Positions 24,015-35,435 of a stretch of DNA of 64,000 nucleotides are shown here, piece after piece. Location of the stretch: assembly GCA_020080175.1 (NCBI GenBank), contig JAGHQL010000014.1:161610-225609 (forward strand), in the 5' to 3' direction. Position 1 is the first letter of the stretch. Each line of letters opens with the position of its first letter. Both the position numbers and the translations under genes were made by a program. The notes under the pieces are model-generated. The model made no database searches, was not told where the DNA came from, and saw only the letters and a program-made list of their open reading frames with translations. The DNA is from Glutinoglossum americanum. Taxonomy: Eukaryota > Ascomycota > Geoglossomycetes > Geoglossales > Geoglossaceae.

Positions 24015-25335
24015 TTACCCAAGCAGGTCGCATAGCTGTATGTTAACTCGATGTTGGAGTCGGTTTCGCACGTTCACGCAGTGACTTTGCCTCCTCTTCC
24101 CTGCCTGCTCATCGTATAGGCCGGTAAGGAATCCTAGCATTTGCAGTGTGTTGGGATGCTTAAGCCCAAGTGTCTTCTTCCGGTAGGTAGACTGGGAAAG
24201 AAATCCGATATAGTCAATGTTTGAAGGCCGTGGGCGTTGTCGAAAATGAGAAGCCAATTGTTGTTACCGTCTCAGGCCAGCCAATTCTTCGTAGCCTTCG
24301 CTATCAGATTTGGAGTATCACTGTCTGGTATGATCTGTCCGGTCTGATTGACCAAGCCGTCCATGTCCAAATGGCGTGCAATCCTGTCGTGAGGTAGAGG
24401 TGACGCCATTGACCTCCTTGCATAGAATTGGATAAGTTGCTGCATGAGACTTAGAAAGCTTCCGATCGTCTCCTGGTGACTCTGTGCATCGCTCTAGATA
24501 ATCGACGTGAAGACGCCTTGGTTTATATAAGCATATTCACGAACAGGCTGAGCCTTACGCATCCCCCCCAGCGCCATATATCACGATGGGTGTGGAATTG
24601 TTCTTGTCACTCTTAACCCCGCCGACAGGGTTGTGGAGGCGCTTTAGGCCTTCTCGTCAAGTAAACTTTGATTTCTGCCATGGCTGAGGTTCAGAGGAAT
24701 ACGATATTCGTTTATCAAATCTTCAGTTCCAAGAGCTGCGGCCGTGGAGGTAATGATTAGTGTATGTAATAGCTATGCTGATTTACGAGTTGAATTTGCG
24801 AATATAATTTGTGAAGAGCTATATTAATAGACTACGCGCTATTAATTTTCTCCTGGCGCACCCAGTTCCCCACAATCCTTTCTTCCGCATCCTTGCACAT
24901 CAAGAGTATATGGTTAGCAGCAGTCTGAAAATCGCCCTCAGAGGAAGTTCTGAATTTCACCATTGTGATATGGCTACTTCTGATTTCGATGGCTTCCGCA
25001 TTTGTGGCTCCAGCAACGATAGCCGATGATTTGGGGACAACCCACTGAGGTATTAGAGTCGCGCTAGATATAGCTCGTGGTGACTCGCCATTGCTGAAAA
25101 ACCTGCTTTGAGTGGCGTTGGGCAAGTCTCGTAGCAGAACTTGTTGAGGAGGCTGGCGCTGATGGCCTTATACTATTCTAACTGGATCTCAAGCCATTTA
25201 GAGTCCCCCCCCCAGGCGCTGCAAGAGGTCGTTGTTGGTGTGCCAGTATATGGATGCCACATCGACTGGCAGTTTCCCCTGGGAACGCCGTTCCCCCCGT
25301 TGAGACCATGTGTGAAGACGAGACTAGGAGGCATT
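24015..25335 (-). pseudogene. Relic of a SesB-hydrolase / NB-ARC / TPR NLR
   Basis: Reading the minus strand from right to left gives: an oxyanion-type VFTHGLNGG (about 25300); SKWLEIQLE followed by a stop and then YKAISASLL with FCYET (about 25140-25210); VVPKSSAIVAGATNAEAIEI and HITMVKF (about 24930-25060), the diagnostic end of a SesB-like hydrolase; GGMRKAQPVREYAYINQGVF (about 24510-24570), a damaged NB-ARC P-loop with GKT turned into RKA; WLLIFDNA (about 24230-24260), the Walker B strand; and KKTLGLKHPNTLQM (about 24120-24190), a kinesin-light-chain type TPR. The blocks are in the canonical order but separated by stops and frameshifts. The middle of the hydrolase, including the nucleophile elbow, is missing. 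This is the remains of a classical SesB-NLR. Confidence 0.7.
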
Positions 25336-26275
25336 GTCAAGCTAGTCAGGGCGCGGCAGGCACCAAACTGCGGTTGGCCACTTGCCACACCGCAGGTCCC
25401 TTTTCAAGGTCTACGGGGACTTTCAAGCCGAAGGCTTCCTCATCTTCACTCTGCAGACCTACCGGGGGTGGGGTGGAGGCGTTAGGTTCGATAACTCATC
25501 CGATGTTTATCACGTCTCTTCTAATTGCTGTTGCTTTTTCTTTTTAAAATTTAAGCCCTTGAACATGATTTCGGCGGGTTCATATGAGGTAAGAGCTAGA
25601 GTAGTAGGCCAGAGCGCGCGTTGACTAGGGATTGTTCGGCTCGAGTCGTCTGGTACCTGCTCGCTTAATAGCCTTAACAGACTATTTAAATGACGGGGTT
25701 AGTTACGCCGCTTTTAACTTGATAGAGAGTAGCTCAAAGCGGCCTACGGAGGCTGCGACAAAAGTGATAGTAATTGGTCGTTTTAAAAATTTCCAGTCAA
25801 GTTGAATGCCTAAATTACGGCTTCGAAGCAGGAACTGCCGCGAATTGCCCTAGGTTTCGGTTTTGGGCGGGTATATTGCTCCCAAGTATTCCGGCCCAGT
25901 TGCAAAGCAACCCGCTCAGTATTTGAGATTTATATCATGCTGTGCCATGTGTTACAGTCAATGATTTTTTGGCACACCGCTGGTTGAAGCTCTCAGCTAT
26001 GCGTGCACTTAATACCACGATATGATGTGTTGTCGGGAGGATTTTCCAGGTATGAGTTCCGTAGGAAGATTCCTTATCATAGCGGCGTCCTCTAAGAACC
26101 AGGTTTTGTGTACAGTATTCTACATGCGAACTATAGATGGGGTAGGTCTCCTTACGGAGGGGTCTGGAGGAAGGGCTCTATGGACCAGAGGCGGCAAACT
26201 TGAATTTGCCCGATCCCGGGTGATCACTAAGGCCTCCCACATTTTGCACTTTCCTTGTAGCCACAAGTAGTTGCC
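25336..26275. other. Intergenic, no gene seen
   Basis: Open frames here are short and motif-free. The left end may include further 5' remains of the decayed NLR. Confidence 0.45.
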
Positions 26276-27646
26276 TCACCGCGCACCCGCCAACTGAACG
26301 GCTTGCAAAATAACCTGGATGAGAGACAGTAGAATCCCAGAGCCACCGATGATTATCACTGCCCAGAAAGTGAACCACTGCGTAGAATCTCGTTTGTCTC
26401 GCCAGAGCTCTCTCCACCCTCGCGGTTTCATCCTTGACATTTGGTGGTGGAGACTCGCGATACGGCTTCGTAGGACTGGGAAGTCCCGAAGTGGGCGGTA
26501 GAATGCCTGGTCTTGAGCGAAGGCAAGGCTGTCCATGCATTTGCGGCCCCCGCATAATAACGACAGGAGGGGATCGTGGCCTTCAGGGGGTAGCCCTTCA
26601 AAAGGATCCATTGATCGGAAAAGCCGCCGCGACTGCCTGCTTTGCCCAAAGAGAAGCCGGTACGAAAGGAGGATTTCTTGAAGGAGCTGCGTGACATCCG
26701 CCTCTGAAGCCCACTCCGTAGAACACCCATTGTACGAGGCGCAGCTGAAAGGGGCCATTAGGACACAGGTTAGATAGTATGCAGGAAACATGAACCTTGC
26801 TCACCTGTGGATAACCCCTCTCGAGCTAATATCGCCATACGAGGGAATATTCGCAACGCAGAAGGATGGGTAACGAAAGAGGAATAAGGTGTTTGTTGCC
26901 GTATCGAACTCCAAGTGGGGTGCCAGTACATCCACCCACTTAATCCGGATCTTCGCAATCGATTCGAGCAGATACCCGTTGAACTCCCCAGGATCTATGA
27001 TTGTCAGGCTCTCGAAGGCTTGCCGGTCCTCCACTTTGTCGCCGATACATGTATTTTCTCGGGGAAGCATGACGCCGAATCCGAGTAAAAAGTCCGACAA
27101 GCTGTGTTTCGCAGAGGCCTGGTCCTGCTTGTACGCCATGAACGCTTGTCCCGTGAACCCATCTAGAACATCGGCGATTGCGAGTTGCTGGGGCGGACAT
27201 GTCCCAAATGATGGCGAGTAAAGCATGGTCTGCCAACCGAGTAGTGCAAATACAAGACCCCTCGCATTTTCCCATATCCCACCAGCATCAAGAGCAAGAA
27301 TTACATCTGAGTTGAGCAAGTGGGCGACAATTTCGTCGATACCGAAGCACTCTCCAGTCCTTGCGTAGTTTGCTGTCTCGAGAAAAGCAGTCATGATATT
27401 GGAGGGCTGCTGGAGCTGATTGGTGATTGATTGCGGTAAGCTCTCGAACCGCCGTTCGAGCCACCAGGTGTACCACTGGATTTGTGGGTCAAAATTTGTT
27501 GTACCTGAGTCGCTCTTCGTTCCGTATGGGAATATTGACAAGGCCAGGGATTTTTCCGTTATCGTATTTGATGAGGAAGGGTTTCCTGTGGATCTTTCAG
27601 TACTAGGGAAACGCATAGTAGAGGAGGCATTTACTGCTACTCCCAC
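26276..27646 (-). CDS. Fungal protein of unknown function with a C-terminal membrane anchor
   Basis: Two exons (27646-26805 and 26744-26276) with a 60-bp GTGAGC...CAG intron give 436 aa. After a short N-terminal region comes WYTWWLERRFESLPQSI, then a helical region of about 300 residues without a motif I recognise. The C-terminus has a basic stretch (MKPRGWRELWRDKRDSTQW) followed by one hydrophobic helix (FWAVIIIGGSGILLSLIQVI) close to the stop, as in tail-anchored proteins. Proteins ending in RDKRDxxQW(Y/F)TFWAV plus a helix are common among lineage-restricted fungal hypotheticals. No function is known to me. It lies between a decayed NLR and DPP III. Confidence 0.72.
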
Positions 27647-28294
27647 CGCCCCCCTGCGCTAACAAGGGCTTTGAAGGACTCCCTTCCTGCACTACTACTG
27701 AATCTAAGGGTGAAGACATTAAAAATCTCCTCGCTGAAATAGTAGACTATGCGTGTAGAGCCTACTACTTTCAAAGAGGTGTTTTTAGAGAAGGCCCCGT
27801 AGCCTCCAGATAAGTAGTTGGCGGGTCAGTTTCATAGCATCCCTTTGTCGTAGGAATCAATGCAGCCGCGCGGTAGCCTAAAATAGGTATCGCAGTTTCA
27901 TTCGGAATGTGCAACTTACCGCCGCCACAGGGGTAAGATAGAGTGGGCCGGGTGTCAGTTTCGGGGTGGCTGAAACCCCCGGTGAACACCGGCGATTGAA
28001 GGAATGGGCCTTAGCGCCGTCGTTCGGGGTGGCTGATCCTCATTGGTCGTTCATTCCGAGTTGGCCCCCACTTCAACCCGTAAAACAGCGCTGGGTTCAC
28101 CCCCACCTGCCAACACCCACCTCCTCGTATAACTAACCGTAATACCTTAATAATCGCCCGGAATCAACAGCATTGAAACAGCGGCGTTTCCACGGCTCCA
28201 ACTAGCCTCATTGGTTTTGTACTAGCGACTAGAGTAGTCTTCATATTCTTCTCTAAGTTATCTAAGGTGCAACTGCGGGGTTGCTGATATCGAA
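27647..28294. other. Divergent intergenic region
   Basis: This is a shared 5' region between the minus-strand anchor protein and plus-strand DPP III. It contains a 14-bp direct repeat TTCGGGGTGGCTGA at 27960-27973 and 28023-28036. No gene is seen. Confidence 0.5.
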
Positions 28295-30779
28295 ATGGCC
28301 ATACCAACGGACAAATCCTTTATCCGCTCACTGTCCAACTATGTTTGTTCGCTCGACATCAAAGAACCATTTGACAACCTTACCCTCAAGGAAAAACTTT
28401 ATGCGCATCATATGGCCCGGTGAGAAACTCGACGCTCTCTCTTTAAGATATGCTGATAATATCTGTGTGCGAATTAGCGCAGCCTGGCATGGCACGAGGA
28501 TTATACTCCGACAAGTCTCGCCCGAGTCAATCGCAATATTTGACTTCATCCTCGAAGTGTATCGCTCGTGCGACGGAGACTGGTCAAAGCTAGCTATCCA
28601 AGTCAATGTTTCCCACGAGAGCCTGACCAATTTCTTGGGGTACGCCGCCGTGTTTCTCGCAAACATAGGAAACTACTACGTAAGTTTTTGAGGAAGCTCC
28701 TAGAAAGGCGGTCACTAATAACTAGCAAAGGGGAAAGGGGATCAGAAAATCGTTCCCGAGACTTCAATCGACGACCTGCAGAAGATCTCAACAGTATCTG
28801 AAGCTGCATCAAGGCTATACCAGGAATTCTCCCACTCAATTTTAGCCAGGCCGCCACATAATCTAGGATTCCCTAGCGATATCGCCCAGAGTACGTATTA
28901 TCCAGGAGAATCGCGGATTAGCCGTGATGAGATTAGCCTCATTACGAAGGCTATGGAGAAGCACTCCATCTACCCTGAGAATACCCGACTACATAAACAT
29001 TACAACAATGGAAAGCTATCTTTTGACATTCTTCAGGCATCTGTAGAGGTCGACGGCCCTGCCCAGGAACTTTCCCTCCCTGGCTCTGGGGAATTCGCGC
29101 GTCTACTCCGCGGTGACCACTCACAAGAACTTGAAAAGATATGCTCATGTCTGGAAGAAGCTCTCAAATACGCCGCAAACACACGACAGTCGCAGACCAT
29201 CTCTAAATACCTGGTGAGCTTCCGAACTGGGGATATGGAGGCCTACAGAGAGTCTCAAAGGATCTGGGTGAAGGACATGAAACCGGCGGTTGAGAACATC
29301 CTTGGTTTCGTCGAGCCATATCGTGATCCGTTCGGTGTCAGGGCGGAATTTGAAGGAGTGGTTGGCATTGTAGACGCAGAGGAGACTAGGGTTTTGACGA
29401 CCTTGACAGAAAATTCGACGTTCTTTATTAGGCGCCTTCCTTGGGCCGAAGGTCATACTGAAAATGACGGCAAAGGACCATTCGAGAAGGACCTCTTCCA
29501 CCCTCCGGATTTCACGAGCCTTCATGGTAATAATACCTTGTTCTTAAAGATAGAGGGAGCTGTTCTGACTGCAATATAGCCCTTGCCTACTGCTCCAGCA
29601 TCATCTTCCTCGGCATAAATCTTCCCAATGTATACTCCCTTGCTACCCGTACCCGCTAATCCGCAGAATCTAATACTACAAATAGTTCAATGACATCCGC
29701 CAAACCACAGGATTCAAAAACGTGATGATTACCAACAGACACAAATCCGTCATGCGGCCCCCAAACACCTCCCTCATAGCGGAGCCCGAACTTGCCACTT
29801 ATGACGCTCACAAACTCCCCGCTTGGCGCCTTCAGATTACTCTCCACGAGCTGCTTGGCCATGGGACCTCAAAGCTTCTCGCCCAAGAAGGGCCAGGCAG
29901 ATACAACTTCGATATTAGCAGTCCCCCAATCAACCCCCTAACCGGGAAACCGATCGAGAAATGGTATCTTCCAGGAGAAACTTGGACTGGCGTTTTCGGG
30001 AGTCTAGCTACAACTGTGGATGAGTGCCGAGCGGAATGCGTAGGATCGTATTTGATGGCTGATAAAGATCTGCTTGCTCTATTTGGCTACACCGACGACT
30101 CGGAGATTACAGCTGATGATTGTACGTAAATGGTTGCCTTGAGGTATCAGCAGGTATATACACTGACACGTCGTGTTCAGTAACCTACAACTTATACTTA
30201 CAGCTCGGAGCAATCGGGCTCCGCTCGCTGGCAAACTACATCACTGAGGACAATGTGAGTGCGACCCCTCTCACAACATGCTTTCGACACAGAAAAGCTA
30301 AACTAGCCCTAGAAATGGGGCCAAGCTCACGATAGGGTACCCCCCCAGCTAACCCAAGTACCCGAACCCCTACTAACCCCTCTCCCTAGGCCCACTTCGC
30401 CATGTTCCGCAGCCTCCTCGCCGCAGGCTCCAACCTTTTAACAGTCCAACACTCCCTCTCCGCAAAAACCCTCCGCATCACCCTCGATAGGACCAAAATC
30501 CTCTCGCACGGAAGGCCAGCAATCGGCAGCCTGCTTCTAAAGCTCCACATCTACCGATGCACAGCCGACATCGAGGGCTGTAGGGCCTTCTATGAGGAAC
30601 TCACAAAGGTCGACGGTGTCGCGCTGGAATGGAGGAGCATCGTGATGGCGAATCAGAGTCCGAGACAGATATTTGTGCAGGGGAATACTTTCTTGGATGA
30701 TGAGGCGGGCGTGCGGCTGAGAGAATATGAACCGACCCCTGAGGGGTTGATTCGAAGTTGGGCAGAACGGCAGGTTTGA
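28295..30779 (+). CDS. Dipeptidyl peptidase III (M49 zinc metallopeptidase)
   Basis: Seven exons (28295-28419, 28478-28679, 28731-29526, 29580-29629, 29686-30121, 30181-30254, 30390-30779) join in phase to 690 aa, close to the usual 690-740. The enzyme removes dipeptides from the N-terminus of short peptides in the cytosol. Diagnostic sequence includes SPESIAIFDFIL near the N-terminus, DIRQTTGFKNVM, the zinc motif HELLGH (about 445-450), and DECRAE (about 503-508), the second metal/catalytic motif. The first Glu of the usual EECRAE is Asp here; the metal-binding Glu is kept. GINLPN before the active-site region and AHFAMFRSLL near the C-terminus also fit the family. Every intron boundary falls where the family alignment needs it, so the gene looks functional. 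I see no sign of a secretion signal. Confidence 0.92.
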
Positions 30780-31151
30780 AGGTTTTTTTTATTGGGGGAT
30801 AACCGTTCATACAAGCCGTACGCTTGCCAGTATAGCACAAATCACTTTTAGTTGCTCTTAGCCCTGAGCCTTCTGGCCACGGCGACTGTAGATGAATTGA
30901 CATGTATTTCTTTTTCGCTGTCTAGAGCAGTGAGAGAATGCTCTACTTTATGATAATCAATATTCTATGGTTCTTGGAATTAGCTATACTACGTTAGGAG
31001 TATCTTGGTATTCAGCTTATATAAGCATACTCATCCCAGACTTGCAAGGGGTGGCACCATTTTTAAGCGCTGTGGCAAATAATGGATCTCGCTGTTTTTA
31101 ACTTCGGGATGTGGTGACCAGCGAAAGTGATGAGCCCCGCACTTGGCAATC
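30780..31151. other. Intergenic region between DPP III and the NLR
   Basis: About 370 bp, T-rich just after the DPP III stop. No gene is seen. Confidence 0.5.
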
Positions 31152-34100
31152 ATGAGACCCACCGAACACAACTTCAACCACCATCAGAACATCAACCGTC
31201 TCGCAATGAAGAAGGGGTCAGCTATCTTGCCAGAGATGTTCAAGTCAACTGCGTAGGTGCCCTACCGCAAAACGAAGACTCGGTTCCTAGCTTCGCTGAC
31301 CCGCGCGCTAACCATGCAGTCCAAGGAGCCCTCCTCCATACCAAAAACTCTCGGAGTATCGAAGCCCTCTCCTAGACGAGGCCATGAACCGCTATCGTTC
31401 TGAACTCAAAGATGGTGGTGACTTTATCCTTGACGGCGAGGGCGTTGAAGGACTTCTCAATCAAGCTCGGGCTCTCGAGCCCAGGTTATCCCGCAGAACT
31501 GATTCTTCCTCCGCATCGCTTACACGAATCGAACCGATGCTCTCTCATATGAACAACTTTGCTGCTATATTAGCGGTCTGCTTTGGGGCCGACGCAAAGG
31601 TTGCTGCGCTAGTATGGGGAAGCATTAAAGTCATTCTTCGTGTAAGTACTCGTGATTTCTCTGCGGTTGTTTCTTGTAATTGGCTGGTAGACTGATCCCT
31701 CACCATAGCTAGCGTCTCCGACGCAAGACATCCTGAGCGACGTGCTTGATATGCTGGAAGAGATAAGTTGGTCTCTTCCACGTTTCACCACGTACGAGCA
31801 AACATTGCCTATGGATGAATCCTTCGAATCCTCATTGGTGGCGGCTTACACGGAAATGACCTGTTTCTGCGCACGTACCATCAACTTCTTTCGCAGTCAC
31901 CCACATTGTAAATTACCCCATGAAAGCCAATTTCATCTCACTTCTTATTAACATTGTCAAAGACCCATTACTTCGGAAGGGATGGCCTCAGCTCAGCGAC
32001 GACTTCCAAAGAACAATCACGCGACTCAAGCGTCTATCGCAGATTGTTGAGACGGAAGCTGAGGCCGCGCGTATGCGGCTTGAAGGCGAGAGACATACCG
32101 AGGTCTTGTCAGTAATGAAGGCGTTTGGAGATAAGCCAAAGAAGGACGTTTTACCATGTTACTACTTACCGCCTAGTATCGGTGAAAAGCTTATCGGGAG
32201 GGAGAATGAGCTCAGCCAAGTAGCTGATGCCCTTGACCCGAAGGAGGGTAACCCCCAGAGGAAATCTCTGGCCGTGTGCGGCATGGGTGGAGTTGGAAAG
32301 ACTACGATCGCTCGGCGATACGCTAACATCGCCCGCGACCGATACGATGCGGTGTTCTGGATTTCCGCAGACAACATGACCAAGATGACTCAGAACTTTC
32401 TAGAGGTCGCCCAGAAGCTTGAGCTGGTTCCTGGGAATCGCAAAACCGAAGATGCTGTTGCAGCAATGGCCAAGGTGAAATCGTGGCTTGCAGATACAAG
32501 TGAGTTCCCAAACCCCCTATGGACCACCTCTCAGACTAATACCGATGCAGGCTGTCGCTGGCTTGTGGTTTTTGATAACGCAGATGATCTGGAGATTTTG
32601 ACATGTGCCTGGCCCCCTGGCATATCCGGCTCCATCCTCCTAACGACCCGTGATTTTACCGCTGGCTTCAGTCCCGCAGCGACTGGCCTGACCATTCAGC
32701 CGTTCGATGACGGAGTAGCCTGTGCTGCATTTCTTGAATTACTAGGTCAGTCGAGTCCTACTCAACCGAACATAGATCTAGCCAAAAAAATCACCCATGA
32801 TCTCGGAGGCCTTCCTCTAGCCCTCCGACAAATCAGCGGATTTATCCTGCAGCAGCGCCTAGCCCTCAAGGACTTCCTCCCCCTCTACGAACGCAACGCC
32901 GCAAGGATCCACACGAAGAAAGCCGGGCTGAGTGACTACCAACACACCCTAAGCACAGTGTGGGATCTTGCACTTAGTAGCCTTACAGGCCATGCAAGCT
33001 CCCTGCAGAAACTCCTCGCGTTCTTTGATCCTGATCAGATAGCCGAGGAGATCCTGACGGCGGACGGACCGTCCAAAGTTGGTGGAGACGAATTCGATTT
33101 TCTGACGGACGAAATGGAGTGAGTAACATCCCCAATTATTCCCACGCCAGGGGACCAAAACAAAAACTAACGCTACTCAGCTTTCTTGATGCGAAAGAAG
33201 TGCTTCTTCGAGCCGCATTAGTCGACAGATCTGAGGGTAACGCAAACCTCTCTGTCCACCGCCTAGTGCAAACGACAGTTATCAGGGGATTATCTACCAC
33301 GGATAGAGAAAGATATTTCAATCAGGCTATTAACCTACTAGTGACTATTTTCCCGTGCGCTTGGAAGGACGGCACAGGGTACAAGTACACGTTCACGTCT
33401 TGGGACAAGTGCGAGATGTGTTTACCCCACGTCCACTTTCTAGTTGCTCAAGCAGCCAAATACAAAATCCGCGCCAGCGACCGGGCTATATTCGCAGAGC
33501 TGCTGATGCGTTGCTCATGGTAAGCGCTCTAGTTTCTAGAGGCGAACTGGCCAATCCCTTAACAACCTTCTGATAGGTACCTCTATGAATGCGAACGCTG
33601 CCACCAAGCCCTCCCTCTCATAACTGTTGCGCTCCGGGAAATAACTGACCAACTCTCTCTGGCCTATACCATAGCTACTGATATCCATGGGCTCCTTACA
33701 CTAGATACTAATCACCCCCGCGAAGCCGCGCCCTACTTTCTCTCTTGCCTCAAAACCCAAGAGGCAACCCTCCCTCCCAATAGCCCGTTCATCGCCACAA
33801 GCTACAGCCATGTCTCGCTAGCCTACACCGAGCTTCGGGAATGGGAGAAAGCTGCCGAGTACCAGCAGAAAGCCATGGATATCCGAATCGCGATCAATAG
33901 TCCAGTGATCGGGAATTCATATTCTAATATGTCTAGCATACTCCTTGGAATGGGAAAGCCGGATGAGGCGGAGGAGATGTTGATGAGGTGTCCGTCGCTC
34001 AAGGACATGACCGATGAGAGTTTCTTGAGGACAGATAACCCCCGGTTCTCCAGGTATGCTTACCTTACTCTCCTCCATCTTAAGCTCTAGTGAGTAGTAG

Positions 34101-34638
34101 GGGGTGGTAGTCGCCCAGTACTGACCAGCGAGCCAGCGACATGGTCCTCCTTAGCCGGATCCGAGTCCACCAATCCCGCTACGACGATGCATTACGCCTT
34201 CGCTCAAAGGCCCTCGCCTTCCGCCAAAAGACCTATGGTGACAAATACAAGACTTGCGACTCTCTATACCAAATCGCCGATCTCCTCCATAGGAGAGGTG
34301 ATTCGGCCTCCGCAGTGTAACCACCCACCTTCCTCCCCACAGAAGGCACCCGTCTTTATACTAGCCAACTAACGTTTGTCTCATCCCGCAGCAACCTCAT
34401 CGAGAAGAGCATCGCATTTCTAGAGAACCTAACAGAGCCAGAAGGTTACCAGGCACGTGCATATTTCAAATTGTGGCAGATATATTCTGGGTTGGGAAAG
34501 GACCTAGAGACGGAGAAACTGTATAAGGGTAGGGCGATCGAATTGCTTTCTAAATGTCGCGGGGAACCCGGCGGCGGTCCCGGGGAGGACCTGGAGGAGG
34601 AGGCGTTCAATTCGCTCGTGCCGTGGATGTTATGGTAG
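31152..34638 (+). CDS. NB-ARC / TPR NLR-like protein
   Basis: Nine exons (31152-31252, 31320-31641, 31709-31907, 31963-32499, 32551-33118, 33181-33519, 33577-34053, 34137-34316, 34392-34638) join in phase to 989 aa. Residues about 40-250 form the helical N-terminal region typical of fungal STAND proteins (DEAMNRYRSELKDGGDF, AALVWGSIKVILR). The NB-ARC follows: GRENEL, P-loop GMGGVGKTT (about 314-322), WLVVFDNADD (Walker B), LLTTRD and GGLPLALRQI. A winged-helix-like region with FLDAKEVLLRAALVD and VHRLVQ comes next. The C-terminal 350 residues are TPR-like (YSHVSLAYTELREWEKAAEY, MSSILLGMGKPDEAEEML, HQSRYDDALRLRSKALAFR). All NTPase motifs are intact. Such proteins oligomerise on ligand sensing in fungal non-self recognition. 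The intron at 32500-32550 is 51 bp, in frame and stop-free. The first exon and start are the least certain part. Confidence 0.88.
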
Positions 34639-35435
34639 GTTTGAGCGGAAAGTAGAGGTGGGTGGCGATGTTCCGAAAACCCGGTGGGCGATGTGACGGG
34701 CCTAACTAGCTAGATACGTGATAGTGCGGCAACAGAATAGGGTACGTTGAACCGGGTATATTGTTGAGGCTGTCGATCTGCAGGCCAGATGCTCAGCGGA
34801 CTATGACCACTCTCTCAGGCAACTTACCCCTGACGGCCGCCGGCCCGCCACGAGTATATGGACCTCAAGGCTCGCTCGCTCGCTTGTATCTAACTAATTC
34901 AATCCGCTCTACTGAGTCTGTGTTAGATGCTCTATAACTGCTCCTATCACCACAACTATATAGTTCTGATGACACTATTCACATTCGAGTGTTCTTCGAG
35001 CCATCTTTGTTTAGGGGCAGGGCAGCTTGAGGGTTTTTCTTGAAGGACATAGGGGGTAGGGGCGGGACCACAATCGTTGAGACCTTTACGTGTTACCGCC
35101 GGGTAGGTAGTCAGTCTTGAGCGCTAGCCCTAGGCTGTTAGTAGATGCATACAATGACTCTTAGTGGCTCCACGAGAGGGGGTCATCGTGTCACATGCAG
35201 ATCCGGAAGCATCTATGCTGCTCCGCATGCCTACCACTCAGGCGGAACCGTGCTGCATTCACTTTTCTATTCCCTTGCTATTTACGCTTTCACCCCGAGC
35301 ATAAGAACACCCGGGACCGCTCGCCTCGCAATAACCTAGTTAATCTAATTCTATGCCCTCCAGTCTACCCTACAAAACCCAGCCCCGCCCATATGACAAC
35401 ACGACCAACCAATCAACCAGCCAACATCCAGATAT
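34639..35435. other. Intergenic region with a dispersed repeat
   Basis: This lies between the convergent 3' ends of the NLR and the HET gene. It holds a repeat copy at about 34755-34870. A GAGCATAAGAA...TCTAAT segment near 35300 resembles the end of the 61.9 kb copy. Confidence 0.5.
34755..34870 (+). repeat. Dispersed repeat B, copy 1
   Basis: GAGGCTGTCGATCTGCAG, CTCAGCGGACTATGACC, TTACCCCTGACG and a diverged GCCCGCCACGAG recur in the same order and orientation at about 61898-61998 with scattered substitutions. The element is non-coding. Confidence 0.6.
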
